From an uncultured Eubacteriales bacterium (lineage in GTDB: Bacteria > Bacillota > Clostridia > Christensenellales > Aristaeellaceae), in the NCBI GenBank assembly GCA_900320085.1, contig ONRC01000001.1, positions 1-64,000 of the forward strand: a DNA stretch of 64,000 nt, read 5' to 3'. The notes under the pieces were generated by a model. The model ran no database searches. It was given only the letters and a program-made list of their open reading frames with translations, and was not told the origin of the DNA. Of the stretch, positions 15,157-24,259 are shown piece by piece (position 1 is the stretch's first letter; every line of letters starts with the position of its first letter). The position numbers were made by a program, and so were the translations under genes.

Positions 15157-16308
15157 ATGCGGCGCGGCATCGCCATCCTGGGCAGCACCGGCTCCATCGG
15201 CAAGCAGGCCATCGAAGTGATCCAGCTCCATCCCGACCGCTTTTTTGTGACGGCCCTGACCGCCCACAAAAACGCGGCGCTTTTGTTTGAGCAGGTTCGC
15301 GCTCTGCGGCCCCGGCTGGCGGCGCTGACAGGGAACGATCAGCCGGTGGATATTCCCGCTGACCTGTCCTTCTGTGAATTCCGCTTCGGCCCCCATGCCC
15401 TGGAGGAAGTGGCGCAGGAGGCCGAGGGGCAGGACGTGCTGGCCGCCGTGGTGGGCGTGGCGGGACTCAAGGCCGTCATGGCCGCGCGGACGGCAGGCAA
15501 GCGGGTGCTGCTGGCCAATAAGGAAACGCTGGTGGCCGGGGGTGAAATGGTGATGAACGCCTGTCCGCCCGGCACGCTGCTGCCCGTGGACAGCGAGCAC
15601 AGCGCCATCTTCCAGTGTTTGCAAGGCGCGGGGCCCAACAAATACGAGCAGATTTTGCTGACCGCTTCCGGCGGTCCCTTCCGCACCTGGGACAAGGAGC
15701 GCATCCGCACCGCCACGGTGGAGCAGGCATTGGGCCATCCCACCTGGAACATGGGCGCGAAAATCACCATCGACTCGGCCTCCATGTTCAACAAGGCCCT
15801 GGAAATCATCGAGGCCAAATGGCTGTTCAATGCCCGGCCCGAACAGATTCAAGTCGTGGTGCACCCGCAAAGTATTGTCCATTCCGCCGTCAAATTTGCC
15901 GACGGCGCGGTGATCGCCCAATTGGGCGCGCCGGACATGAAGGTGCCCATCCTCTATGCCATGAGCTATCCCGACCGATTGCCCACCGGCGGCAGGGAAT
16001 TGGATCTGTTCCAGGTGGGCACGCTGACCTTTGAGCGGCCCGACCCGGAAAAATTCCCCGCCATCCGCATGGCCTACGACGCGCTGCGTCAGGGCGGCGC
16101 GGCCTGCTGCGTACTGAACGCCGCCAACGAGGAAGCCTGCTACGCTTTCCTGGCCGGGAAAATCCCCTTCGGCCGCATCCCCGAAATCGTCGCCGCAGCG
16201 CTGGAAAGACACGCTTCCCTTCCCGCCCGCTCCCTGGACGACATTGACCGGGCGGACGCCCTGGCGAGGGAGACTGCAAAAAACATGATAAAACAAGAAA
16301 ATTCTTAA
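15157..16308 (+). CDS. dxr: 1-deoxy-D-xylulose-5-phosphate reductoisomerase
   Basis: A 383-residue enzyme of the MEP (non-mevalonate) isoprenoid pathway; it converts DXP to MEP with NADPH. Seen: N-terminal NADPH loop GSTGSIGKQAIEVI (10-23), LANKETLVAGGEM, metal/substrate motif VDSEHSAIFQCLQ, TASGGPF, NMGAKITIDSASMFNKALE, and VLNAANEEAC. ATG 15157 lies behind AGCGAGGTAATC. It precedes rseP and works in the same pathway as ispG. Confidence 0.97.
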   Translation: MRRGIAILGSTGSIGKQAIEVIQLHPDRFFVTALTAHKNAALLFEQVRALRPRLAALTGNDQPVDIPADLSFCEFRFGPHALEEVAQEAEGQDVLAAVVGVAGLKAVMAARTAGKRVLLANKETLVAGGEMVMNACPPGTLLPVDSEHSAIFQCLQGAGPNKYEQILLTASGGPFRTWDKERIRTATVEQALGHPTWNMGAKITIDSASMFNKALEIIEAKWLFNARPEQIQVVVHPQSIVHSAVKFADGAVIAQLGAPDMKVPILYAMSYPDRLPTGGRELDLFQVGTLTFERPDPEKFPAIRMAYDALRQGGAACCVLNAANEEACYAFLAGKIPFGRIPEIVAAALERHASLPARSLDDIDRADALARETAKNMIKQENS

Positions 16309-16320
16309 TTAGGAGCCTCC

Positions 16321-16505
16321 AAAAGGCTTCCCCTTGAGGGGAAGCTGGCAGGCGCGGAACCAAGATTGTAAGAATACGAAAGTCAATTCGCGCCTGACTG
16401 ATGAGGTGAAGAGTTCGCGAGCATTCAAGTCCTTGTTCAGAGGCAAGCAATCACCTCATTCGAGCCGCTTCGCGGCCCACCTTCCCCTCAAGGGGAAGGC
16501 TTTTA
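16321..16505. repeat. Palindromic repeat, family C (GGCTTCCCCTYGAGGGGAAG type), copy 1
   Basis: Ends AAAGGCTTCCCCTTGAGGGG and CCTCAAGGGGAAGGCTTTT; interior stems pair GGCGCGGA/TTCGCGCC, GATGAGGT/CACCTCAT and GAGCCGC/GCGGCCC. Between dxr and rseP. Longer related copies are at 47917-48134 and 53952-54170. Confidence 0.85.
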
Positions 16506-16544
16506 AGCGAATCCCTACTGCCTTAATAAAAAAAGGAGCATCGC

Positions 16545-17660
16545 ATGAACATCCTCTACATCCTTGCCGCCATCGTGATGCTGGGCATCATGGTGACGAT
16601 CCACGAAGCCGGCCACTTTTTCGCGGCGCGGCTGACGGGCATCCCGGTGAAGGAATTCGCCATCGGGTTCGGCCCGCAGATTTTGAAATGGAAAAGCAAA
16701 AAACACGAAACCCAGTTTTTCTGGCGCGCCATTCCCGCAGGCGGCTACTGCATGTTCTACGGCGAGGACGACGCCGAGGGCAGCGAAGCCAAGAACGACC
16801 CCCGCGCCATTGGCAACTTTGCCGTGTGGCGGCGGATCGTCACCGTGTTCATGGGCCCGTGCATGAACTTTGTGCTGGCGCTGATCGTGGCGGCGGGGCT
16901 GTTCGGCATGGTAGGTGAAGACACCCAGGGCCGCTACGCCGATTACCCCCAGGTGGTCACGGTGGACAGCGCCGGGGCCGCGGCCGAGGCGGGCATCCAG
17001 CCCGGTGACCGTCTGACCGCCGTCAACGGCCAGGACGCCCTGGGCGTCACCGACGACGGAACCAGCCTGCGCCTGAGCGCTCTGATCGACCAATACGGCG
17101 ATCAGCCGCTGTCCGTCACCGCCCGGCGCGGAGAGGAAACGCTCACCTTCCAGCTCATGCCCCGCTTTGACACTTCTTTGAATCGCTATCTCATTGGCGT
17201 GACGCTGAACTCCGGCTATGTGCCGGGCTACACCGGCATCAGTCTCCCCCGCGCGTTCGAGCTGGGCGCTTCCTACTGCGTCACGGCGGGTGGGGCCATC
17301 CTGCGGTCGCTCAAAGATTTGATCACCACCGGCGCGGGGCTGGATCAGACCAGCGGCCCGGTGGGCATCGTGACCATGATCGCGGAGGAAACCCAGCGTT
17401 CGGCGGAGGCCAGCTGGCGCGACGCGGTGATCACCTATGGCGAGCTGCTGGTGCTCATCTCCGTGAACCTGGGCCTGTTCAACCTGCTGCCCATCCCCGG
17501 CCTGGACGGCAGCCGCATCCTGTTCCTGATCGTGGAGGGCATCCGCCGCAAGCCGGTGCCGCAAAAGGTGGAAGCCTATGTGCACCTGACTGGATATGTG
17601 CTGCTGTTTGGGCTTATGATCATTATGACCTATAAGGATATTGTGCGGATATTTCAATAG
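16545..17660 (+). CDS. rseP: Site-2-type intramembrane zinc metalloprotease
   Basis: A 371-residue S2P protease. Zinc motif HEAGH at residues 20-24 in the first helix, second motif NLLPIPGLDGSRI near residue 315 (the LDG Asp is the third ligand), and one PDZ domain around 140-215 (GAAAEAGIQPGDRLTAVNG). It cleaves membrane-embedded substrates such as anti-sigma factors, so it could act on the product of 3966-4904, though that is inference. AAAAAGGAG precedes ATG 16545. Confidence 0.95.
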   Translation: MNILYILAAIVMLGIMVTIHEAGHFFAARLTGIPVKEFAIGFGPQILKWKSKKHETQFFWRAIPAGGYCMFYGEDDAEGSEAKNDPRAIGNFAVWRRIVTVFMGPCMNFVLALIVAAGLFGMVGEDTQGRYADYPQVVTVDSAGAAAEAGIQPGDRLTAVNGQDALGVTDDGTSLRLSALIDQYGDQPLSVTARRGEETLTFQLMPRFDTSLNRYLIGVTLNSGYVPGYTGISLPRAFELGASYCVTAGGAILRSLKDLITTGAGLDQTSGPVGIVTMIAEETQRSAEASWRDAVITYGELLVLISVNLGLFNLLPIPGLDGSRILFLIVEGIRRKPVPQKVEAYVHLTGYVLLFGLMIIMTYKDIVRIFQ

Positions 17661-17733
17661 ACATTCAAAATGAAGCATACCATTGCATTTCATTAACCAC
17701 TTCCTATTCCGAAAACACGGAGGAACCACAGCT

Positions 17734-18777
17734 ATGACCAAGCAAGTCCGCGCAGGCAGCGTACTGATCGGCGGCGGGGCCCCGATCTCCATTCAATCCA
17801 TGACCAACACGGACACCCGGGACGTGCCCGCCACCCTGGATCAGATCAAGCGGCTGGCAGCGGCGGGGTGCGACCTGGTGCGCGTGTCGGTGTACGACCG
17901 GGCGTGCGCCGGGGCGGTTCGCGCACTGGTGGACGCCAGCCCGGTGCCCCTGGTGGCGGACATTCACTTTGACCACACCCTGGCCATCGCCGCCATGGAG
18001 AACGGCATCCACAAAATGCGCATCAACCCCGGCAACATTGGCGGGGCAGACAAGGTGCGCCGGGTGGCGGACTGCGCCAAGGCCCACCACGTGCCCATCC
18101 GCATCGGGGTGAACGCCGGTTCCCTGGAAAAGGACATTCTTGCCAAATACGGCGGGCTGACTGCCCAGGGCATGGTGGACAGCGCGCTGCGCCACGTGAA
18201 GCTGCTGGAGGAAGCGCACTTTGATGACATCGTGATTTCGCTCAAGGCCAGCGACGTGCCATTGACCGTTCAGGCCTACCGGCTGATGCATCAGGCCTGC
18301 GATTATCCGCTGCACCTGGGCGTGACCGAAGCGGGACTGCCGGGCCAGGGCACGGTGAAAAGCGCCATCGGCATCGGTTCCCTTTTGCTGGACGGCATCG
18401 GCGACACTGTACGCGTCTCCCTGACCGGCGACCCGGTGCACGAGCCCCAGGCCGCGCTGGAAATCCTGCGGGCGCTGGACCTGCGCAAGGGCATCCGCTT
18501 CGTGTCCTGCCCCACCTGCGGCCGCACGCAGATCAACGTGGAAGCCGTAGCCGAACGTATGACGAAGGAGTTTGCCGGGGTGGAGGAACCCATCACCGTG
18601 GCGGTCATGGGCTGCGTGGTCAACGGCCCCGGCGAGGCCCGGGACGCGGACATCGCCCTCTGCGGCGGCAAGGACTGCGGCGCGCTGTACGTGAAGGGCC
18701 AGTTCGTGCGCAAGCTCACCGGCGATTTGGGCGAAGCCATGAGCCAGGCGGTGAGGGAGTATTTAAATCGCTTATAA
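17734..18777 (+). CDS. ispG: 4-hydroxy-3-methylbut-2-en-1-yl diphosphate synthase
   Basis: A 347-residue [4Fe-4S] enzyme of the MEP pathway, converting cyclic MEcPP to HMBPP. Seen: ISIQSMTNTDTRD, VPLVADIHFDHTLA, KMRINPGNIGG in the TIM barrel, and the cluster-binding C-terminal part CPTCGRTQIN ... MGCVVNGPGEARDADI with three Cys and the Glu ligand. ATG 17734 follows CGGAGG; the frame is open 51 bases further upstream without a ribosome site. It lies 40 bases before polC. Confidence 0.96.
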   Translation: MTKQVRAGSVLIGGGAPISIQSMTNTDTRDVPATLDQIKRLAAAGCDLVRVSVYDRACAGAVRALVDASPVPLVADIHFDHTLAIAAMENGIHKMRINPGNIGGADKVRRVADCAKAHHVPIRIGVNAGSLEKDILAKYGGLTAQGMVDSALRHVKLLEEAHFDDIVISLKASDVPLTVQAYRLMHQACDYPLHLGVTEAGLPGQGTVKSAIGIGSLLLDGIGDTVRVSLTGDPVHEPQAALEILRALDLRKGIRFVSCPTCGRTQINVEAVAERMTKEFAGVEEPITVAVMGCVVNGPGEARDADIALCGGKDCGALYVKGQFVRKLTGDLGEAMSQAVREYLNRL

Positions 18778-18817
18778 GCGATCCGATCTTAACTCCAATC
18801 GCAAAGGAACAAAAGCC

Positions 18818-21800
18818 ATGACCTACGAAGAACTGCTCCGCAGCGTGACGCAGGCGCTGCCGGAAACGGAAGGGAAGATCGCCATCGAGCGGGTGCGGTT
18901 TTCCAAGAGCGAGAACAAGGCGTATTTCTCCTTTCTCTCCGATGTGCTGATCGGAGAGAAGGGCTTTTTGCTGATGAAAAACGCGCTGGGCCGGGCGTTT
19001 CCGGGACTGAATTTTTCGCTGCGGGTAGCAAGCCCGGGACTGGCGAAGGAGTTTCTGCAAAACCCGGACAAGTACTGCGCGCCGCTGAACCACTATCTCA
19101 TCCGCCATTTCCCCGCGCTGGCGTCGTGGGAGTTTGACATGCGCTGGGTGCCGGGCAACGGTCGGGTGACGCTGGAGGTGCCCGACGAATTCTCCTACCA
19201 ATATATGTTAAAGCAGGACATTCCGAATAAGCTGGGCCCGGTGATTCACGATGTGTTCCGGCTGGACACGGAGGTGGCGCTGCGGGTGTGCGGCGATGAG
19301 GAAAAGCGTCTGCGGGAGATTCAGCAGGAGCGGGAGCGCCAGGACCGCGTGGCGGCGGAGCGCGCCCAGCGGTACGAGGAAATCACCGCCAAGGCCCCCG
19401 AAAAGCCCAAGGAAAAGGACCCCAAGATCAAGGGCCGCGCCATCAACGATCCGCCGGTGCCCATCCGCGAGCTGACCGACGACACCGGCCTGGTGGTCAT
19501 CCGGGGCAAGGTGCTGTCCTGCGAGGACAAGGAAATCTCCGGCGGCGAAATGGTGCTGCTGTCCTTCCTGGTCACCGACTTTACCTCCACCATCCGCGTG
19601 AAGGCGTTTTTGCGCTACCACGCCCGCGCCCGCAAGGACGAGGAACCCGCGCCTATCACCGACGAGGAACGGAAAAAGGTGCAGGACGTGGTGAAAGCCA
19701 TCAAGCCGGGCATGGGCATCCTGGTGCGCGGCGACACCCAGTATGACAAGTTCTCCCACGAAACCGTGGTCATGGCCCGGGACATTTCCTCCTGCGAGCT
19801 GCCCCAGCGCATGGACACCGCCGAGGAAAAGCGGATCGAGCTGCACCTGCATACCCAGATGAGCAACATGGACGCCGTGTCCTCCGCCACCGCGCTGATC
19901 GAGCGGGCGGCCAAGTGGGGCCACGAGGCCATTGCCGTCACCGACCACGGCGTGGTGCAGGCCTTCCCCGAAGCCTTCGGCGCGGCAAAGAAAAATAATA
20001 TTAAGCTCCTGCCCGGCGTGGAAGGATACCTCACCGACGACGACGAGGTGGTGACCGGCAAGCAGGAGGATCTGCCCATCGACACCCCCGTGATCGTGCT
20101 GGACTTTGAAACCACCGGCCTGAACACCGCCAAAGACCGCATCATCGAAATCGGCGCGGTGAAGCTGGCCCACGGCCAGGTGGTGGACAGCTACGGGGAG
20201 CTGATCGACCCCGGGATGCTGCTGCCCGCCAAGATCACCGAAATCACCCACATCACCGACCAGATGCTGCGGGGCCAGCCCACCATTGCCGAGGCCATGC
20301 CCAAGCTGCTGGCCTTTATGGACGGCTGTCCCATCGCGGCCCACAACGCCAAGTTCGACTGCGCCGTGCTGGACAGCGAATTAAAGCGCCTGGGCATGGA
20401 GTACGACGTGCCCCACCTGGACACCCTGACCCTGGCCCGGAAGCTGTATCCGACCCTGAAATCCCATCGCCTGGGCACGGTGTGCAAGCACCTGGGCGTT
20501 TCCCTCAAGGACGCCCACCGCGCCGTCAACGATGCCGCCGCCACGGCCCAATGCCTGGCCCGGATGATCGAGGAAGCGAAAAAGAAGGGCGCGGAGACTT
20601 TAAGCGATCTGAACAACGTGTCCACCGGCTACACCCTGGGCAACTCCTGGCACATCGTGCTGCTGGCCGCCACCCAGGACGGCATGACCAACCTGAACCA
20701 CATGATCTCCGAAAGCCACCTGAAATACTTCAAGCGCAAGCCCCATATTCCCCGGGCCGTGCTGCAAAAGTACCGGGAGGGCATCATCGTGGGCAGCGCG
20801 TGCGAATCCGGCGAGCTGTTCTCCGCCATGGTGGACGGAGCGACGGACGACAAGCTGGCCAAGATCGCCCGGTTCTATGACTATCTGGAAATCCAGCCCA
20901 TCGGCAATAACGAATTCCTTTTGCGGGAAGGCCGGGTCGGAAGCGAAGAGGATTTGCGGGAGTTCAACCGCCGCATCGTGCGCCTGGGCGAGCGCCTGGG
21001 CATTCCCGTCTGCGCCACCGGCGACGTGCATTTCCTCGACCCCGAGGACGCCATCTTCCGCTCCATCATCCAGGCGGGCCAGGGCTTCGACGACGCCGAC
21101 CACCAGCCCCCGCTGTACTTGAAGACCACCGACGAGATGCTGAAGGAGTTCTCCTATCTCGGCAAGGAAAAAGCCTACGAGGTGGTCATCAAAAACCCCA
21201 AACTGATCGCGTCCCGCGTGGGCGACGTGCGCCTGTTCCCCAAGCATCCGGAGGGCAAAACCACCTTTTCCCCCTTCTGGCCCGAGGCGGAAAACGATAT
21301 CAAGTCCCTTACCTACGGTACCGCCCATCGGCTGTATGGCGACGAATTGCCCGAGATCGTGCAAAAGCGTATCGACAAGGAGCTGAACGCCATCGTGGGC
21401 TACGGCTACTGCACCCTGTATTCCATTGCCCAGAAGCTGGTGAAAAAATCCCTGGCGGACGGCTACGTGGTGGGCAGCCGCGGGTCCGTAGGTTCCTCCT
21501 TTGTGGCGTTCCTGACGGGCATCACGGAGATCAATTCCCTGCCACCCCACTACCGGTGCGAAACCTGCCGCAAGGCGGACTTTGACATCCCGCCCCAGTA
21601 CACCATCGGCGTGGATCTGCCGGACAAAAAGTGTCCCGTCTGCGGCAACCCGCTGGTCAAGGACGGGTTCGACATTCCCTTTGAAGCCTTCCTGGGCTTC
21701 AAGGGCGACAAGGTGCCCGACATCGACCTGAACTTCTCCGGCGAATACCAGCCCACGGCGCACAACTACGTGAAGGAGCTGTTCGGCGAGGAATTCGTGT

Positions 21801-23149
21801 TCCGCGCCGGCACCATCGGCACCCTGGCCGATAAGACGGCCTACGGGTATGTTTTAAAGTATCTGGAAGAAAGAAATCTCACCGTCTCCGACGCGGAGAA
21901 AGAGCGCCTGGCCCAGGGCTGCGTGGGCGTGAAGCGCACCACCGGCCAGCACCCGGCGGGCATGGTGGTACTGCCTCAGGAGTACGACATCTGTCAGTTC
22001 ACCGCCGTGCAGCATCCCGCTGACGACACCGAATCCAAGACCATCACCACCCACTACGACTTCAACTCCATGCACGACATCCTGGTCAAGCTGGACATTC
22101 TGGGCCACGACGATCCCACCATGCTGCATATGCTGGAGGAGCTGACGGGGGTCAACTTCCGCAAGATCCCCCTGGACGACAAGGGCGTCATGAGCCTGTT
22201 CTCCTCGCCTCAGGCCCTGGGCGTGACGAAGGAGGAAATCAACTGCAATACCGGAACCTTCGGCGTGCCCGAGTTCGGCACGGCCTTCGTGCGGCAAATG
22301 CTGGAGGACACCCACCCCTCCACCATGCAGGAGCTGATCCGCATTTCCGGCCTCAGCCACGGCACCGACGTGTGGCTGGGCAACGCGAAGGACCTGATCG
22401 ACAAGGGCATCGTGCCCCTGTCGCAATGCCTATGCACCCGCGAGGACATCATGAACCAGCTCATGCAGCAGGGCGTGCCCGCGAAAATGGCCTTTGACAC
22501 CATGGAGTTCGTCCGCAAGGGCAAGGGCCTAAAGCCCGAAATGGCTGACGCCATGCACGAGCACAACGTGCCCGCCTGGTTCGAGGAAAGCTGCCGGAAG
22601 ATCAAGTACATGTTCCCCAAGGGCCACGCCGCCGCCTATGTGACCATGGCCCTGCGCGTGGCATATTACAAGGTGTACTATCCCCAGGCCTATTACGCTG
22701 CCTACTTCACCATCCGCGGCGATGGCTTCGACGCCTGCACCATGATCCTGCCCATCGACCAGCTTCGGCAGAAGCTCAAGGAAATGTATCAGCTGGACCA
22801 GGAAAAGAAAACCACCGCCAAGGACAAGGATTCCATCACCGCCATGGAGCTGGTGCTGGAAATGATGGCCCGGGGCTTCTATTTCCTGCCTGCCGACCTG
22901 TACAAGAGCGACGTGAAGCGCTTTATCCCCGAGGGCGACAAGGGCCTGCGGGTTCCCTTCACAGCTCTGGGCGGCCTGGGCGAGGCCGCGGCCCAGGGCA
23001 TCGTGGACGCCCGCAGCACTCCCTTCATCTCCGTGGAGGATTTGAAGAACCGGGGCAAGGTCAGCAGTGCCGTGCTGGATCTGCTGCGGGAGCACGGGTG
23101 CCTGAAGGATTTGGCGGAAACGAACCAGGTCACGCTGTTTCAGCTGTGA
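18818..23149 (+). CDS. polC: DNA polymerase III alpha subunit, PolC type
   Basis: A 1443-residue Gram-positive replicative polymerase. Order: N-terminal domain (1-215), OB fold (about 225-330), PHP domain (ELHLHTQMSNMDA, about 345) split by a DEDDh proofreading exonuclease (VIVLDFETTGLNT, about 428; HNAKFDCAVLD; HRAVNDAAATAQC), then the polymerase core with GSRGSVGSSFVAFLTGITEI and the catalytic PDIDLNFSGEYQ (about 967). A four-Cys zinc knuckle (CETC ... CPVC) lies near 910-945. Length and order match the family. It extends both strands at the fork. Confidence 0.98.
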   Translation: MTYEELLRSVTQALPETEGKIAIERVRFSKSENKAYFSFLSDVLIGEKGFLLMKNALGRAFPGLNFSLRVASPGLAKEFLQNPDKYCAPLNHYLIRHFPALASWEFDMRWVPGNGRVTLEVPDEFSYQYMLKQDIPNKLGPVIHDVFRLDTEVALRVCGDEEKRLREIQQERERQDRVAAERAQRYEEITAKAPEKPKEKDPKIKGRAINDPPVPIRELTDDTGLVVIRGKVLSCEDKEISGGEMVLLSFLVTDFTSTIRVKAFLRYHARARKDEEPAPITDEERKKVQDVVKAIKPGMGILVRGDTQYDKFSHETVVMARDISSCELPQRMDTAEEKRIELHLHTQMSNMDAVSSATALIERAAKWGHEAIAVTDHGVVQAFPEAFGAAKKNNIKLLPGVEGYLTDDDEVVTGKQEDLPIDTPVIVLDFETTGLNTAKDRIIEIGAVKLAHGQVVDSYGELIDPGMLLPAKITEITHITDQMLRGQPTIAEAMPKLLAFMDGCPIAAHNAKFDCAVLDSELKRLGMEYDVPHLDTLTLARKLYPTLKSHRLGTVCKHLGVSLKDAHRAVNDAAATAQCLARMIEEAKKKGAETLSDLNNVSTGYTLGNSWHIVLLAATQDGMTNLNHMISESHLKYFKRKPHIPRAVLQKYREGIIVGSACESGELFSAMVDGATDDKLAKIARFYDYLEIQPIGNNEFLLREGRVGSEEDLREFNRRIVRLGERLGIPVCATGDVHFLDPEDAIFRSIIQAGQGFDDADHQPPLYLKTTDEMLKEFSYLGKEKAYEVVIKNPKLIASRVGDVRLFPKHPEGKTTFSPFWPEAENDIKSLTYGTAHRLYGDELPEIVQKRIDKELNAIVGYGYCTLYSIAQKLVKKSLADGYVVGSRGSVGSSFVAFLTGITEINSLPPHYRCETCRKADFDIPPQYTIGVDLPDKKCPVCGNPLVKDGFDIPFEAFLGFKGDKVPDIDLNFSGEYQPTAHNYVKELFGEEFVFRAGTIGTLADKTAYGYVLKYLEERNLTVSDAEKERLAQGCVGVKRTTGQHPAGMVVLPQEYDICQFTAVQHPADDTESKTITTHYDFNSMHDILVKLDILGHDDPTMLHMLEELTGVNFRKIPLDDKGVMSLFSSPQALGVTKEEINCNTGTFGVPEFGTAFVRQMLEDTHPSTMQELIRISGLSHGTDVWLGNAKDLIDKGIVPLSQCLCTREDIMNQLMQQGVPAKMAFDTMEFVRKGKGLKPEMADAMHEHNVPAWFEESCRKIKYMFPKGHAAAYVTMALRVAYYKVYYPQAYYAAYFTIRGDGFDACTMILPIDQLRQKLKEMYQLDQEKKTTAKDKDSITAMELVLEMMARGFYFLPADLYKSDVKRFIPEGDKGLRVPFTALGGLGEAAAQGIVDARSTPFISVEDLKNRGKVSSAVLDLLREHGCLKDLAETNQVTLFQL

Positions 23150-23272
23150 TGCGCCTACTCCCTGATTTTCCAAAAATTACACACAATCGACACGAAAAAA
23201 ATACAATTTCGTAAAATCCTTGTCACATAAAGGTTTGCGCCGAACATGGATTTTTCCGTCCCGAATTCGCCA

Positions 23273-23301
23273 TTGCGTTCCCTTTTTCACCGTGATAGAA
23301 T
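23273..23301 (+). promoter_or_regulatory. Promoter of the small-gene pair after polC
   Basis: TTGCGT (23273-23278), 17-base spacer, TAGAAT (23296-23301). Confidence 0.55.
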
Positions 23302-23358
23302 CATCCCGGTTGAAAAAAGCACCACGGATTGTGGGTGCAAAGAAGAGAGGAAAACAAG

Positions 23359-23526
23359 ATGTTGAATATCGTTCGCGGCGCAAAGGTGTCCACGCCTTAC
23401 GGTGAAGGGATCGTTGTCAATCTGCCTGTGTATGGAAGAATCAGCGTGAAGTATGCCGACGGCACGATCCGCTTCTTTTTCCGCAGCGACGTGGAAAAGG
23501 GCACCATCAAAGCGATTGCCGCGTAA
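23359..23526 (+). CDS. Small beta-rich protein of unknown function
   Basis: 55 residues, with alternating hydrophobic strands: GAKVSTPYGEGIVVNLPVYG and ISVKYADGTIRFFFRSDVEKG. The pattern suggests a small SH3/KOW-like barrel. AGAGAGGAAAAC precedes ATG 23359; TTG 23329 upstream is open but lacks a ribosome site. It sits 9 bases before the next gene and is probably co-transcribed with it. Function not recognised. Confidence 0.7.
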   Translation: MLNIVRGAKVSTPYGEGIVVNLPVYGRISVKYADGTIRFFFRSDVEKGTIKAIAA

Positions 23527-23535
23527 GCATCAGCC

Positions 23536-24195
23536 ATGATAAAACGACTGCTGTGCGCGCTGCTGGCGCTGGTGTGTCTGCTGTCGCAGGCGCTTGCTGA
23601 GGAAACCGTGATTTCGGTGGACGGGAATGAAATCACCCGTGCGGAGCTAAAGCAGGCTGTGCGGCTGGAATTGTTCCTGGGCGCGCTGCAATGCGCGGGA
23701 TATGGGTATGCGCTGGACATTGTGGACCCCCTCACCATCGAGGACGAAATGGACAAGGTGGTGTTCGCGCTGGAGGACCGGATCGTGATCCGCAATCTGG
23801 CGACGGAATACGGTATTGCCCTGGATGAAAACGACCTGCTCGCCGCCCGGGAGGACGCCGACGCGGAATGGCAGCGTTACCGTGACATCGCGTTCAGCGA
23901 TAACGGTATGGCGTACCTGCCCGCCGGGAACTACGAACCCGCCGATGACCCGGAGGAAACCGTCACGCGGTATTTCGCGTCCTTTGGCCTCACCTGGGAT
24001 GTGCTGCTGGAGCGCTCCTGCGATTGGCTGCTGGAAGAAAAGCTGCAAGCCGCCTACACCGACGGCATGGAGGGCACGAAGGATGAGCTGCTGATGGCCT
24101 TTGTGGATTGGCAGCTGGAAGTGTTTGACGAATACGAAATCATCGAAGATGAGGACGCCATCGAACACCTGATTGCTACCCTGTGGGACGATTGA
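23536..24195 (+). CDS. Secreted SurA/PrsA N-domain-like protein
   Basis: 219 residues with a signal peptide (MIKRLLCALLALVCLLSQALA|EE), then ETVISVDGNEITRAELKQAV, the strand-and-helix entry typical of SurA/PrsA/trigger-factor-like chaperone N-domains. The helices carry many Glu and Asp. No parvulin PPIase domain is present, so if it is a chaperone it is a minimal one. The C-terminus is very acidic (DEYEIIEDEDAIEHL). No ribosome-site optimum is visible (only AAGCATCAGCC), consistent with coupling to the small gene upstream. A strong terminator follows. Confidence 0.6.
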   Translation: MIKRLLCALLALVCLLSQALAEETVISVDGNEITRAELKQAVRLELFLGALQCAGYGYALDIVDPLTIEDEMDKVVFALEDRIVIRNLATEYGIALDENDLLAAREDADAEWQRYRDIAFSDNGMAYLPAGNYEPADDPEETVTRYFASFGLTWDVLLERSCDWLLEEKLQAAYTDGMEGTKDELLMAFVDWQLEVFDEYEIIEDEDAIEHLIATLWDD

Positions 24196-24204
24196 TTCAT
24201 TCAT

Positions 24205-24252
24205 AAAAAAGCAGCCCATGGTTCCATTGCAGAACCATGGGCTGCTTTTTTA
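24205..24252. terminator. Bidirectional intrinsic terminator
   Basis: A perfect 15-bp stem (AGCAGCCCATGGTTC and inverse) with A and T runs on either side, between the convergent genes 23536-24195 (+) and 24260-26656 (-). Confidence 0.95.
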
Positions 24253-24259
24253 TGTTCTA

